Shown here piece after piece: positions 1 to 6,802 of a DNA stretch of 44,019 nt (positions are counted from its first letter, which is position 1; each line of letters starts with the position of its first letter). This DNA is from Silicimonas sp. Its GTDB lineage: Bacteria > Pseudomonadota > Alphaproteobacteria > Rhodobacterales > Rhodobacteraceae. The stretch spans positions 1-44,019 of the forward strand of contig JABDJO010000068.1 of NCBI GenBank assembly GCA_013002465.1. Reading direction: 5' to 3'. The position numbers and the translations under genes are program-made. The notes beneath the pieces are model-generated. The model made no database searches. It had not been told where the DNA came from and was given only the letters and a program-made list of their open reading frames with translations.

Positions 1-480
1 CATCCTATGCTGGGCCCTGTCGATCAGGCCTTGCCCGATTTCCTGGAGACCCAATTCGACAGCAACGACGTCGATAGCGATTCACTGGCAAGCATCATAT
101 GGCACTTCGAACAGGTGGCGCTCTCGACGCGCAATCCTGCGAAACTGGTGCTGAACTACGCCCGGATGTCGCGCGATCATGCGGGCACTGTCGCCCGGCT
201 CGACGCCTTCCTTGGCACAGAAGCATCGCCCGAATTGCAGGCCGCAATCACACAAGCCACCGATTTCGGCGCGATGAAAACCCGCGCCGCCGATTTCGCG
301 CCCGAAGCCAACAACGATCTCTGGCACGACGACAAGGCGTTCTTTGCCGGCGGGCGCTCGGGCCATTGGCGCGAGGCCTTCACCGACGACCAGATCGCGG
401 CCTATCACGCGGCCTTCGAAAGCCTGCTGCCCGACCCGGGCTTGCGTCACTGGATCGAAACCGGAGAGGGGAATGTCTGA
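1..480 (+). CDS. Sulfotransferase family protein, C-terminal part (5' end outside window)
   Basis: The reading frame is open to the first base, so the gene begins before the window; about 159 residues are visible. The C-terminal pattern is that of PAPS-dependent sulfotransferases: a helix with NPAKLVLNYARM, then a segment around DFGAMKTRAADF, then FFAGGRSGHWREAFTDDQ, where family members have the RKG/GxxGxW loop that contacts the 3'-phosphate of PAPS, and a final amphipathic stretch ending LRHWIETG. The N-terminal 5'-phosphosulfate loop is not in view, so activity and acceptor cannot be judged. The stop overlaps the start of the following TSUP permease gene by 8 bases, so the two are probably translated together. 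An acceptor such as a glycan or lipid is inference only. Confidence 0.8.
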   Translation, partial: HPMLGPVDQALPDFLETQFDSNDVDSDSLASIIWHFEQVALSTRNPAKLVLNYARMSRDHAGTVARLDAFLGTEASPELQAAITQATDFGAMKTRAADFAPEANNDLWHDDKAFFAGGRSGHWREAFTDDQIAAYHAAFESLLPDPGLRHWIETGEGNV

Positions 481-1225
481 GGCGCTGTCGGGTGCCCTGG
501 CAACCGACGGTATCTGGCTGGTCGCTATCGGGGCAATCCTCGCAGGCATCGTGCGTGGCTTTACCGGATTTGGCACCGCATTGGTCTTTTTGCCATTCGC
601 CGCACAGGTTCTGGGTCCGTTCGAAGCCATTGCCGCCATGATGGTCAAGGACGTGATCGCGCCACTGATGCATGTGCCGCGTGCCTTGAAGGACGGCCAG
701 CCAAAGGACGTGCTGCGCCTTGGCGGCGGCGCCTTGTTCGCGGTTCCTATCGGGGTCTGGATCCTGTCTCTGGTCGACCCGGTGGTCTTTCGGTGGGCGG
801 TCTCGCTGGTGGCGCTTGGTCTTCTTGTCCTGCTGATCTCGGGGCTGCGGTATCGGGGGCAATTGACACCACGCCTTGTCGTGGGCACCGGCGCGCTTGG
901 CGGGTTTTTCGGAGGCTGCGTCGGCTTGCCGGGTCCACCCGTCATCATGCTTTATATGGCCTCGACACTGCCTGTTACGGCGGTGCGTGCAAATCTGACC
1001 CTTTACCTCATCTTGGCTGATATCATCCTTTTGGGTGTGCTGGCCGTGAAGGGCCTTTTGGTGTCTTCCGCCCTTGCCATCGGCGCGATCATGATCCTGC
1101 CTTATCTTTTCGGAAACTGGTTTGGAGCCTGGCTATTCCGGCCCGAAGCGGAACATGTCTATCGCTGGATCGCCTATGCGGTTATTGCGGGGTCTGCCAT
1201 TCTTGGCCTGCCGGTCTGGTCCTAG
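473..1225 (+). CDS. TSUP family (TauE/SafE) membrane permease, copy 1
   Basis: A 250-residue integral membrane protein of the sulfite exporter TauE/SafE (TSUP) family, which moves small sulfur-containing or organic anions. The N-terminal helix carries GFTGFGTALVFLP, the family glycine-rich motif, repeated in weaker form after the middle loop (GGFFGGCVGLPGPPVIM). About eight hydrophobic segments are visible, and the protein ends with a conserved WIAYAVIAGSAILGLP helix. The start at 473 is chosen because it lies in an ATGTCTGA overlap with the sulfotransferase stop and because its N-terminus aligns residue for residue with copy 2. The next gene is a paralogue, 33 bases downstream. Sulfite or sulfonate transport linked to the upstream sulfotransferase is plausible but not shown. 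Confidence 0.85.
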   Translation: MSEALSGALATDGIWLVAIGAILAGIVRGFTGFGTALVFLPFAAQVLGPFEAIAAMMVKDVIAPLMHVPRALKDGQPKDVLRLGGGALFAVPIGVWILSLVDPVVFRWAVSLVALGLLVLLISGLRYRGQLTPRLVVGTGALGGFFGGCVGLPGPPVIMLYMASTLPVTAVRANLTLYLILADIILLGVLAVKGLLVSSALAIGAIMILPYLFGNWFGAWLFRPEAEHVYRWIAYAVIAGSAILGLPVWS

Positions 1226-1258
1226 CCTGGTGTCCCCCAATGCCCGGGAATGCGACGA

Positions 1259-2011
1259 ATGACAGACGCCCTGACCCTCGCCATGCACATCCCGGGCTTG
1301 CCCTGGCTTGTGGTGATCAGCCTCGGAGCTGGCCTGATCTATGGCTTTGCCGGGTTTGGCGCCGCTCTGGTCTATATGCCGCTCTCTACCGTATTTCTTT
1401 CACCTCCGCTTGCCGTGGCAACCATGTCGGTGACCGCAATCGGGTCGATCTTCACGGTGCTGCCCCAGGCCTGGGCGGCGGCGAACCACCGCGCCGCCCT
1501 GACCATGTTGGCGGCGGCTCTGGTCTGTACGCCTTTTGGTCTTTGGGCGTTGCAGATCGTCGATCCTCAAGTGATCCGCTGGACGGTTAGCACCCTGGTT
1601 GTCGCGACGCTGGTTCTGTTGATCTCGGGCTGGCGGTATCAGACGACGCCGGGGCCAAAAAGCTGGACCGCTGTGGGTTCTGGCGTTGGCCTCATGGGTG
1701 GGGCAACCGGCCTCAATGGCCCGATCCTGATCCTGTTTCAGCTTGCCGGTAAGGACAACATGGCCCAGGTGCGCGCCAACAGCATCGTCGTGCTGACGCT
1801 TTCGGGGCTTAGTTTCATGCCCATCCTTCTGGCACAGGGCGCTTTACCCAAGGGCGCAATCGCGCTCGGTATGCTGTTGTTGATCCCCTACGGGCTCGGA
1901 GGCTATCTTGGCCGCAAGCTGTTTCGCCCCGAGATCGGCCATATCTATCGCAGGATCGCCTATGCGGTGATCGCTGGATCGGCCATACTCGGACTGCCAC
2001 TTTGGGATTGA
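1259..2011 (+). CDS. TSUP family (TauE/SafE) membrane permease, copy 2
   Basis: A second TSUP permease of 250 residues. It has the same architecture as copy 1: GFAGFGAALVYMPL at residues 29-42, a second glycine-rich turn (GGATGLNGPILIL) and a C-terminal helix nearly identical to that of copy 1 (RIAYAVIAGSAILGLPLW). An ATG at 1250 is in frame, but the ATG at 1259 places the first motif glycine at residue 29 in both copies, so I prefer 1259. Codons in the shared C-terminal helix differ mostly at third positions, so the duplication is old and held by selection rather than a recent copy. The two proteins may form a pair or may handle different anions. Confidence 0.85.
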   Translation: MTDALTLAMHIPGLPWLVVISLGAGLIYGFAGFGAALVYMPLSTVFLSPPLAVATMSVTAIGSIFTVLPQAWAAANHRAALTMLAAALVCTPFGLWALQIVDPQVIRWTVSTLVVATLVLLISGWRYQTTPGPKSWTAVGSGVGLMGGATGLNGPILILFQLAGKDNMAQVRANSIVVLTLSGLSFMPILLAQGALPKGAIALGMLLLIPYGLGGYLGRKLFRPEIGHIYRRIAYAVIAGSAILGLPLWD

Positions 2012-2023
2012 AAGACCACGCTT

Positions 2024-2377
2024 ATGGAACTGAACGAGATATCCTATCCCGACGCCCTGCCCGTCGATGGCTATGGACCGGGCTTTTTCCGCATCGGAGG
2101 CAAGGTCCACGATGGCCCACTGGCGCTCTTGCCGTCGGGAATAACCGCCTGGGCCGGGTTGGAAGATGTGGAAACGCTGTTACAGGCGACGGGCGAGGTC
2201 GATGTCCTGTTGATCGGAACCGGCCCGGAAACCCGCCACATCCCGAATGAACTTCGCGACCGCCTGGAAGCCGCGGGCTTCGGCATCGACGCCATGGGCT
2301 CGCCCCAGGCCTGCCGCACCTACAACGTGCTTCTGGGTGAAGGCCGCCGCGTAGCACTTGCACTTCTGCCGGTCTGA
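2024..2377 (+). CDS. Mth938-like domain protein (NDUFAF3 family)
   Basis: A 117-residue soluble protein with the Mth938 fold signature: an N-terminal strand region with GPGFFRIGGKVHDGPLALLP, a central DVLLIGTGPET loop, then LRDRLEAAGFGIDAMGSPQACRTYNVLLGEGRRVALALLP. This family includes the mitochondrial complex I assembly factor NDUFAF3; the role of the bacterial members is unclear. It starts 12 bases after the second TSUP gene and lies 80 bases before ccmA. In alphaproteobacteria I associate this gene with the secDF-ccm neighbourhood, so its position next to ccmA is expected, while the TSUP genes upstream replace the usual secF. A role in membrane protein or respiratory complex assembly is inference. 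Confidence 0.8.
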   Translation: MELNEISYPDALPVDGYGPGFFRIGGKVHDGPLALLPSGITAWAGLEDVETLLQATGEVDVLLIGTGPETRHIPNELRDRLEAAGFGIDAMGSPQACRTYNVLLGEGRRVALALLPV

Positions 2378-2457
2378 TCCGGGCGGTGCCTGCCACAGTC
2401 TTCGGAAAATGCATCCGACAGCTTTCCCTCGGTTCAGTGCCGCGCTAAGCCGAACCC

Positions 2458-3084
2458 ATGAACCAATCGCCTCTCCTGTCACTCGACACACTCGCCTGCA
2501 GTCGCGGCGGGCTGATCGTTCTGGCAGGGGTTTCGCTGAACATCGGCCCTGGTCAGGCGCTCATCCTGCGCGGACCGAACGGATCGGGCAAGACAACACT
2601 TTTGCGTACCATCGCGGGGCTTCAGCCACCGGCGCAGGGCAGGGTGGCAACCAACCCCGATGCCATCGCCTATTCCGCCCACGCCGACGGCATCAAGGGT
2701 ACGCTCAGCGTGGCCGAGAACCTTACCTTCTGGGCCGGCCTCTTCGGCACGTCTTCCATTGACGCCGCCCTGGCGGCCTTTGAACTGAACGACCTGAAGG
2801 ATCGCAGGGCAGGCGCCCTTTCTGCCGGCCAGAAACGCCGCCTGGGCCTTGCGCGCCTGTTGGTCACCGGCCGACCCGTCTGGGCACTGGACGAACCGAC
2901 GGTGTCGCTCGATCAATCCGCCGTCCAGATGTTCGCAACCGCCGTCGGCGCGCACCTGAAACAGGGCGGAGCCGCGCTTATCGCCACCCATATCGACCTT
3001 GGGCTGGATGCCGAGACACTGGATGTCACCCGGTTCAAACCCGACCGCGCCCAAACCGAAGCTTTCGACGAGGCCTTCCTGTGA
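2458..3084 (+). CDS. ccmA: CcmA, haem exporter ATP-binding subunit
   Basis: ATPase of the CcmABCD complex, which releases holo-CcmE during c-type cytochrome maturation at the cytoplasmic membrane. The 208-residue protein has all ABC ATPase motifs: Walker [10 protein letters not shown] (39-47), the signature LSAGQ (121-125) directly before [10 protein letters not shown], Walker B VWALDEP (141-147), and the switch histidine H178 in the ATHIDL segment. Its length is normal for CcmA, which is shorter than most ABC ATPases. It overlaps ccmB by 4 bases (GTGA), so the two are translationally coupled. Unlike the contiguous Rhodobacter helABCDX-type arrangement, ccmC, ccmD and ccmG are not next to it but at 21.8-23.2 kb. 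Confidence 0.95.
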   Translation: MNQSPLLSLDTLACSRGGLIVLAGVSLNIGPGQALILRGPNGSGKTTLLRTIAGLQPPAQGRVATNPDAIAYSAHADGIKGTLSVAENLTFWAGLFGTSSIDAALAAFELNDLKDRRAGALSAGQKRRLGLARLLVTGRPVWALDEPTVSLDQSAVQMFATAVGAHLKQGGAALIATHIDLGLDAETLDVTRFKPDRAQTEAFDEAFL

Positions 3085-3737
3085 TCCGCCTATTGGCCCG
3101 TGATCTGAGGCTGGCGGTGCGTGCCGGTGGCGGCTTTGGCCTGGCACTCGCCTTCTTTCTGATCGTCTGCGTTCTCATCCCTTTCGGCGTTGGACCCAGC
3201 TCTGGTATCCTTGGCCAGATCGCACCGGGCGTCCTTTGGGTCGGCGCACTTCTGGCCTGCCTTCTGTCACTGGATCGCATCTTTGCCACCGACCACGAGG
3301 ACGGCTCGCTTGAACTTCTGGCCACCGCCCCCTTGCCGCTCGAAGCGCTGACCCTGACCAAGGCCGCCGCCCATTGGCTGACCACGGGGCTGCCGCTCAC
3401 CCTCGCGGCGCCGATCCTTGCCCTTCTTTTGAACCTGCCGATGCCGGCCTATGGCACGCTGATCCTAAGCCTTGCCCTCGGCACGCCCGCGCTTTCCATG
3501 ATCGGCGCCTTCGGAGCGGCCTTGACGGTGGGCCTGAAGCGCGGCGGGCTGTTGTTGTCGCTTCTGGTCCTGCCGCTTTACATCCCGACCCTGATCTTCG
3601 GCGCCGACGCGGTCCGCCGCGCCGCCGAAGGGCAGGGCGCCACAACACCGCTTATGCTCTTGGCGCTGATCACCCTTGGAAGCCTCGCCATCCTGCCCTT
3701 TGCCGGGGCAGCCGCCTTGCGCATGAACCTGCGCTAG
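3081..3737 (+). CDS. ccmB: CcmB, haem exporter membrane subunit
   Basis: Membrane partner of CcmA, 218 residues with six predicted transmembrane segments and the normal family length. The N-terminus ([17 protein letters not shown]) and the first cytoplasmic loop with [16 protein letters not shown] followed by [16 protein letters not shown] are typical of CcmB. Translation starts at a GTG whose last two bases belong to the ccmA stop (GTGA). After the stop comes a convergent bioY gene and one shared terminator, so the ccmAB transcript ends here and cannot continue into ccmC as it does in many relatives. Confidence 0.93.
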   Translation: MIRLLARDLRLAVRAGGGFGLALAFFLIVCVLIPFGVGPSSGILGQIAPGVLWVGALLACLLSLDRIFATDHEDGSLELLATAPLPLEALTLTKAAAHWLTTGLPLTLAAPILALLLNLPMPAYGTLILSLALGTPALSMIGAFGAALTVGLKRGGLLLSLLVLPLYIPTLIFGADAVRRAAEGQGATTPLMLLALITLGSLAILPFAGAAALRMNLR

Positions 3738-3752
3738 AGCCCCTTTCGCCAC

Positions 3753-3781
3753 AAAAAACGCGCGCCCGAGTTGGACGCGCG
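3753..3781 (-). terminator. Rho-independent terminator of bioY
   Basis: Read on the minus strand, a CGCGCG arm (3781-3776), a G-T wobble, CC, a five-base loop, GG and a second CGCGCG arm (ending at 3759) are followed by six T residues (3758-3753). This is a textbook intrinsic terminator 25 bases past the bioY stop. On the plus strand the same stem lacks a T tract, so it is at best a weak stop for ccmB. Confidence 0.85.
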
Positions 3782-3806
3782 CATTCCGAAAATCGCCGTG
3801 CTGGGA

Positions 3807-4406
3807 TCAGGCGCGGGCGTTGCCCACAAGCTTCCAAAGCCCCGGCACCACAAGGGCGGCCAGCACCAGTTTCAAACCGTCACCCACAAGAAACGGCCAA
3901 AGGCCCCAGGCCAGGATCGGCTGATCCCACCCGAAAAGCTGACCCAACCACAACAGGCCCGGCACATAGATGATCACGTTGCCGACAAAAAGCGCAAGCG
4001 CCATCCAGCCAAAACTCCGGTCCCAGCCCTGCCGCGCAAACCAGCCAAGGGCCAAAGCGGCTAGCGCATAACCCACCAGATAGCCTCCGGTGCCGCCCAT
4101 CATGTAGGCCAGCCCGAATTTTTCAGCCGAACTGCCGGCAAAAACGTCAAACCCAAGGGCCCCGACCGCCAGATAGGCCAGCACCGTGCCAAGCCCAAGG
4201 CGCGGGCCGTAGGCGGCGCCGACCGTGAGAACGGCAAAAGTCCCCATGGTGATCGGAACCGGCCACATCGGCACCCTGATCTTGGCGGCGATTGCCATGG
4301 CCGCAACACCTGCCACAACCAGCACCAATCGCTTCAGCCAGACCTGGCTGCCCGAGGTCTTCCAGAAGGTTTCCGTCAGCACTGGACGTGCGGCGAGTGT
4401 CGACAT
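3807..4406 (-). CDS. bioY: BioY biotin transporter (S component)
   Basis: A 199-residue membrane protein of the BioY family, the substrate-binding S component of the biotin ECF transporter. Visible features are six hydrophobic segments and the family stretches IRVPMWPVPITMGTFAVL, LGAYLAVGALG-like LAYLAVGALG and FGLAYMMGGTGGYLVGY. The start at 4406 (MSTLAARPV) is preceded by AAAAGGGG at good spacing; a longer frame to 4469 adds a poorly conserved leader. No bioM or bioN energising genes and no biotin synthesis genes are adjacent, so this is a solitary BioY, a form known in proteobacteria. I found no BioR-type TTATCTATAA box upstream. Confidence 0.93.
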   Translation of the reverse strand: MSTLAARPVLTETFWKTSGSQVWLKRLVLVVAGVAAMAIAAKIRVPMWPVPITMGTFAVLTVGAAYGPRLGLGTVLAYLAVGALGFDVFAGSSAEKFGLAYMMGGTGGYLVGYALAALALGWFARQGWDRSFGWMALALFVGNVIIYVPGLLWLGQLFGWDQPILAWGLWPFLVGDGLKLVLAALVVPGLWKLVGNARA

Positions 4407-4481
4407 GGCGAAAGCCCCTTTTCCTGTCTTGTTTCCCGGGGTTATGCACGCTGCAAGTGCGGCATGCAAGATAATCGAGGC

Positions 4482-4910
4482 TTAGGGCTCTCTGCCCGAT
4501 TGGTCATAGGTCGTGGTCATGACATAGTCCTTCCGTGGCCCTTCGACCCGCCAGACCGACCGCCAGAACGGCCAGTTTTCAAAGTCATAGGCGACTTCGT
4601 ACCGGTCGGGCGCACAAAGATGCACCGCTTCCGGGGCTACCACGTTCAGAGGAATCGCGTGAAATGGCCGCATGTCCGAGAAATAGACCTGCAGCAAGGG
4701 TCCCGCACGTTCCCAGACATACCGTTGCGTTGCCTCCAGTTCGGACCCATCCAGCGTCAGTATGCCGGTTTCGTCCTGAATAAGCCGTGGTCCCGACCGG
4801 GCAAAAACCGCCTTGCCTTCCAAGGTGGCCGTGCTGCCGTCGCCATGGACTATACGGCGCGACAGATGCCATTCCCCGTTCAGGGCCCAGAGGGAACTCA
4901 GACCCGCCAC
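4482..4910 (-). CDS. DUF6314 family protein
   Basis: A soluble protein of about 142 residues matching the pattern I know for DUF6314: LNGEWHLSRRI near the start, a middle RYVWERAGPLLQVYFSDMRPFH, then HLCAPDRYEVAYDF, FWRSVWRVEGPRKDY and a C-terminal Tyr-rich strand. The fold is probably a lipocalin-like beta barrel, but no reaction is known. The frame is open to an ATG at 4982, which would overlap the upstream gene by 71 bases. I prefer the GTG at 4910, one base after the stop of the upstream gene and 5 bases after AGGGA, which suits an operon. Forms a pair with the secreted protein gene upstream. Confidence 0.75.
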   Translation of the reverse strand: MAGLSSLWALNGEWHLSRRIVHGDGSTATLEGKAVFARSGPRLIQDETGILTLDGSELEATQRYVWERAGPLLQVYFSDMRPFHAIPLNVVAPEAVHLCAPDRYEVAYDFENWPFWRSVWRVEGPRKDYVMTTTYDQSGREP

Positions 4911-4911
4911 C

Positions 4912-5247
4912 TCAGTCCCTGAAAGTCCCGATGGTGACGTCACTGCCCGCCCCCCGGAACCGGATGCGATGGCCATCGGCACTCAGGCCCACATCATAAC
5001 AGGCCCAGTCCGCGCTTGGCGGCCATTGTCTGCAATACTGATCGCCCCGCACAGTCCAGGTGCCCCAACTGTCGCGACCTGCGTTGTAAAGCGTGCGCCC
5101 CGACGCCCGAAAGTCCTGCCAGGCGCCATCGTACTGCAGCACCCGGTCCGTCAAAGCCGCGCCAATGTCATCGCCTTTTAGGGGTCGCCAGTCTTCGGAA
5201 TGGGCCAGTGAAGCCGCGCACGTCAGGGCAATGGCAGTAAGGCGCAT
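4912..5247 (-). CDS. Small secreted protein of unknown function
   Basis: A 111-residue protein with a short signal peptide (MRLTAIALTCAASLAHS, likely cleaved near residue 17). The mature part is rich in Trp, Tyr and Gly, with WRPLKGDDIGAALTDR, a GRTLYNAGRDSWGTW segment and a two-cysteine region YCRQWPPSADWACYDV (cysteines 10 residues apart, possibly a disulfide). I recall similar proteins in Rhodobacterales but no function. The start is preceded by AGAGG at suitable spacing. It is followed directly by the DUF6314 gene, so the two are probably co-transcribed. The pattern suggests a small beta-rich periplasmic domain; that is inference. Confidence 0.75.
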   Translation of the reverse strand: MRLTAIALTCAASLAHSEDWRPLKGDDIGAALTDRVLQYDGAWQDFRASGRTLYNAGRDSWGTWTVRGDQYCRQWPPSADWACYDVGLSADGHRIRFRGAGSDVTIGTFRD

Positions 5248-5385
5248 GGATTACCTCTCTTGGGTGCAGCCAGTCTAATCACCAAGCACTCTGACACGCC
5301 AGAGCCGGATCGCTTCATCCGACCGCATTCCATCCCGGTGCGAACCGCGCTAGAGGGTCACGCAACAACATGGAAGGCCCGCCCG

Positions 5386-6690
5386 ATGATTCCCCGATAC
5401 GCCCGCCCCGAGATGACCGCGATCTGGTCGCCCGAGACCAAGTTCCGCATCTGGTACGAAATCGAGGCGCACGCCTGCGACGCCTTGGCCAATTTGGGCG
5501 TGATCCCGCGCGAGAACGCCAAAGCCGTGTGGAAAGCCAGGGATGTCGAATTCGACGTCGCTCGCATCGACGAAATCGAAGCCGTCACCAAGCACGACGT
5601 CATCGCCTTCCTGACCCATCTGGCCGAGATTATCGGCAACGACGAAGCCCGTTTTGTCCATCAAGGCATGACGTCGTCCGACGTGCTGGACACCACGCTC
5701 AATGTGCAATTGGTGCGCGCCGCCGACATCCTTCTGGCTGACATGGATGCGCTTCTGGCTGCGCTGAAACGACGTGCCCAAGAAACCAAGATGGACGTCC
5801 GCATCGGCCGCAGCCACGGCATCCACGCCGAACCCGTGACCATGGGTCTGACCTTTGCACGGTTCTATGCCGAGATGGATCGGGGCAGGGCGCGCCTTCA
5901 ACTGGCCCGCGCGGAAATCGCCACGGGCGCCATTTCGGGCGCCGTCGGGACATTCGCCAATATCGACCCCGCCGTCGAAGCGCACGTTTGCAGGGAACTT
6001 GGCCTCAGCCCCGAACCGATCTCGACGCAAGTCATCCCGCGCGACCGCCACGCCATGTTCTTTGCCACCCTCGGCGTCATCGCCTCGTCCATCGAAAACA
6101 TCGCCACCGAAATCCGTCACATGCAACGGACCGAGGTGCTGGAGGCCGAAGAATTCTTCTCCAAGGGCCAAAAGGGGTCCTCGGCCATGCCCCACAAACG
6201 GAACCCGGTTCTGACTGAAAACCTGACCGGTCTGGCGCGGCTCGTGCGCTCGGGTGTGGTGCCCGCGCTTGAAAACGTGACCCTCTGGCACGAACGCGAT
6301 ATTTCCCATTCCAGCGTTGAACGTGGCATCGGCCCCGACGCGACGATCCACCTTGACTTCGCGCTTGCCCGCCTGACCGGCGTGATCGACAAGCTGGTAG
6401 TCTATCCCGAGAACATGATGAACAATCTCAACCAGTTCCGTGGCCTTGTTCATTCTCAGCGCGTACTTTTGGCCCTGACCCAAAAGGGCGTTTCACGCGA
6501 AGACGCCTATCGTCTGGTGCAAAGGAACGCGATGAAGGTCTGGGAAAAGGGCGCCGACTTCATGACTGAACTGAAAGGCGATGCCGAGGTGACCGCCGCC
6601 CTCACCGAAGCTGAGATCGAGGAAAAATTCGACCTTGCTTACCACACCAAGCACGTCGACACGATCTTCACCCGGGTGTTCGGCGACTGA
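5386..6690 (+). CDS. purB: Adenylosuccinate lyase PurB
   Basis: A 434-residue enzyme of the fumarase/aspartase superfamily that acts twice in purine synthesis: it removes fumarate from SAICAR and from adenylosuccinate. The superfamily signature GSSAMPHKRNP lies at residues 264-274 and contains the mobile catalytic serine loop; the conserved HQGMTSSDVLDT and GRSHGIHAEP segments, the latter with the catalytic histidine, are also present. The start at 5386 (MIPRYARPEMTAIW) matches the usual N-terminus; the frame extends upstream to 5260 but that leader is not family-like. It is flanked by unrelated genes, so it is probably monocistronic. Confidence 0.96.
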   Translation: MIPRYARPEMTAIWSPETKFRIWYEIEAHACDALANLGVIPRENAKAVWKARDVEFDVARIDEIEAVTKHDVIAFLTHLAEIIGNDEARFVHQGMTSSDVLDTTLNVQLVRAADILLADMDALLAALKRRAQETKMDVRIGRSHGIHAEPVTMGLTFARFYAEMDRGRARLQLARAEIATGAISGAVGTFANIDPAVEAHVCRELGLSPEPISTQVIPRDRHAMFFATLGVIASSIENIATEIRHMQRTEVLEAEEFFSKGQKGSSAMPHKRNPVLTENLTGLARLVRSGVVPALENVTLWHERDISHSSVERGIGPDATIHLDFALARLTGVIDKLVVYPENMMNNLNQFRGLVHSQRVLLALTQKGVSREDAYRLVQRNAMKVWEKGADFMTELKGDAEVTAALTEAEIEEKFDLAYHTKHVDTIFTRVFGD

Positions 6691-6802
6691 TTCGAATTCG
6701 GTCACTGACAGCGACAGGCCAGGCATTCTTGATTGCGGCGCAGGGTTGCTTATCCAACCGGTACGCCAAAATCCTGCCCAATTTCCGGGCTAGTGCGATG
6801 AA

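Noticed and set aside
4407..4481. BioR operator or biotin-related riboswitch upstream of bioY
   Set aside because: No TTATMKATAA palindrome and no structured leader could be found in this short interval.
5350..6483. Minus-strand frame of 377 codons opposite purB
   Set aside because: Antisense to a clear adenylosuccinate lyase gene, and no recognisable domain.
6685..6701. T-arm-like ACTGA-TTCGAAT-TCGGT at the end of purB
   Set aside because: It overlaps the purB stop, lacks the G-C closing pair of a T-stem, and no matching acceptor strand lies upstream.
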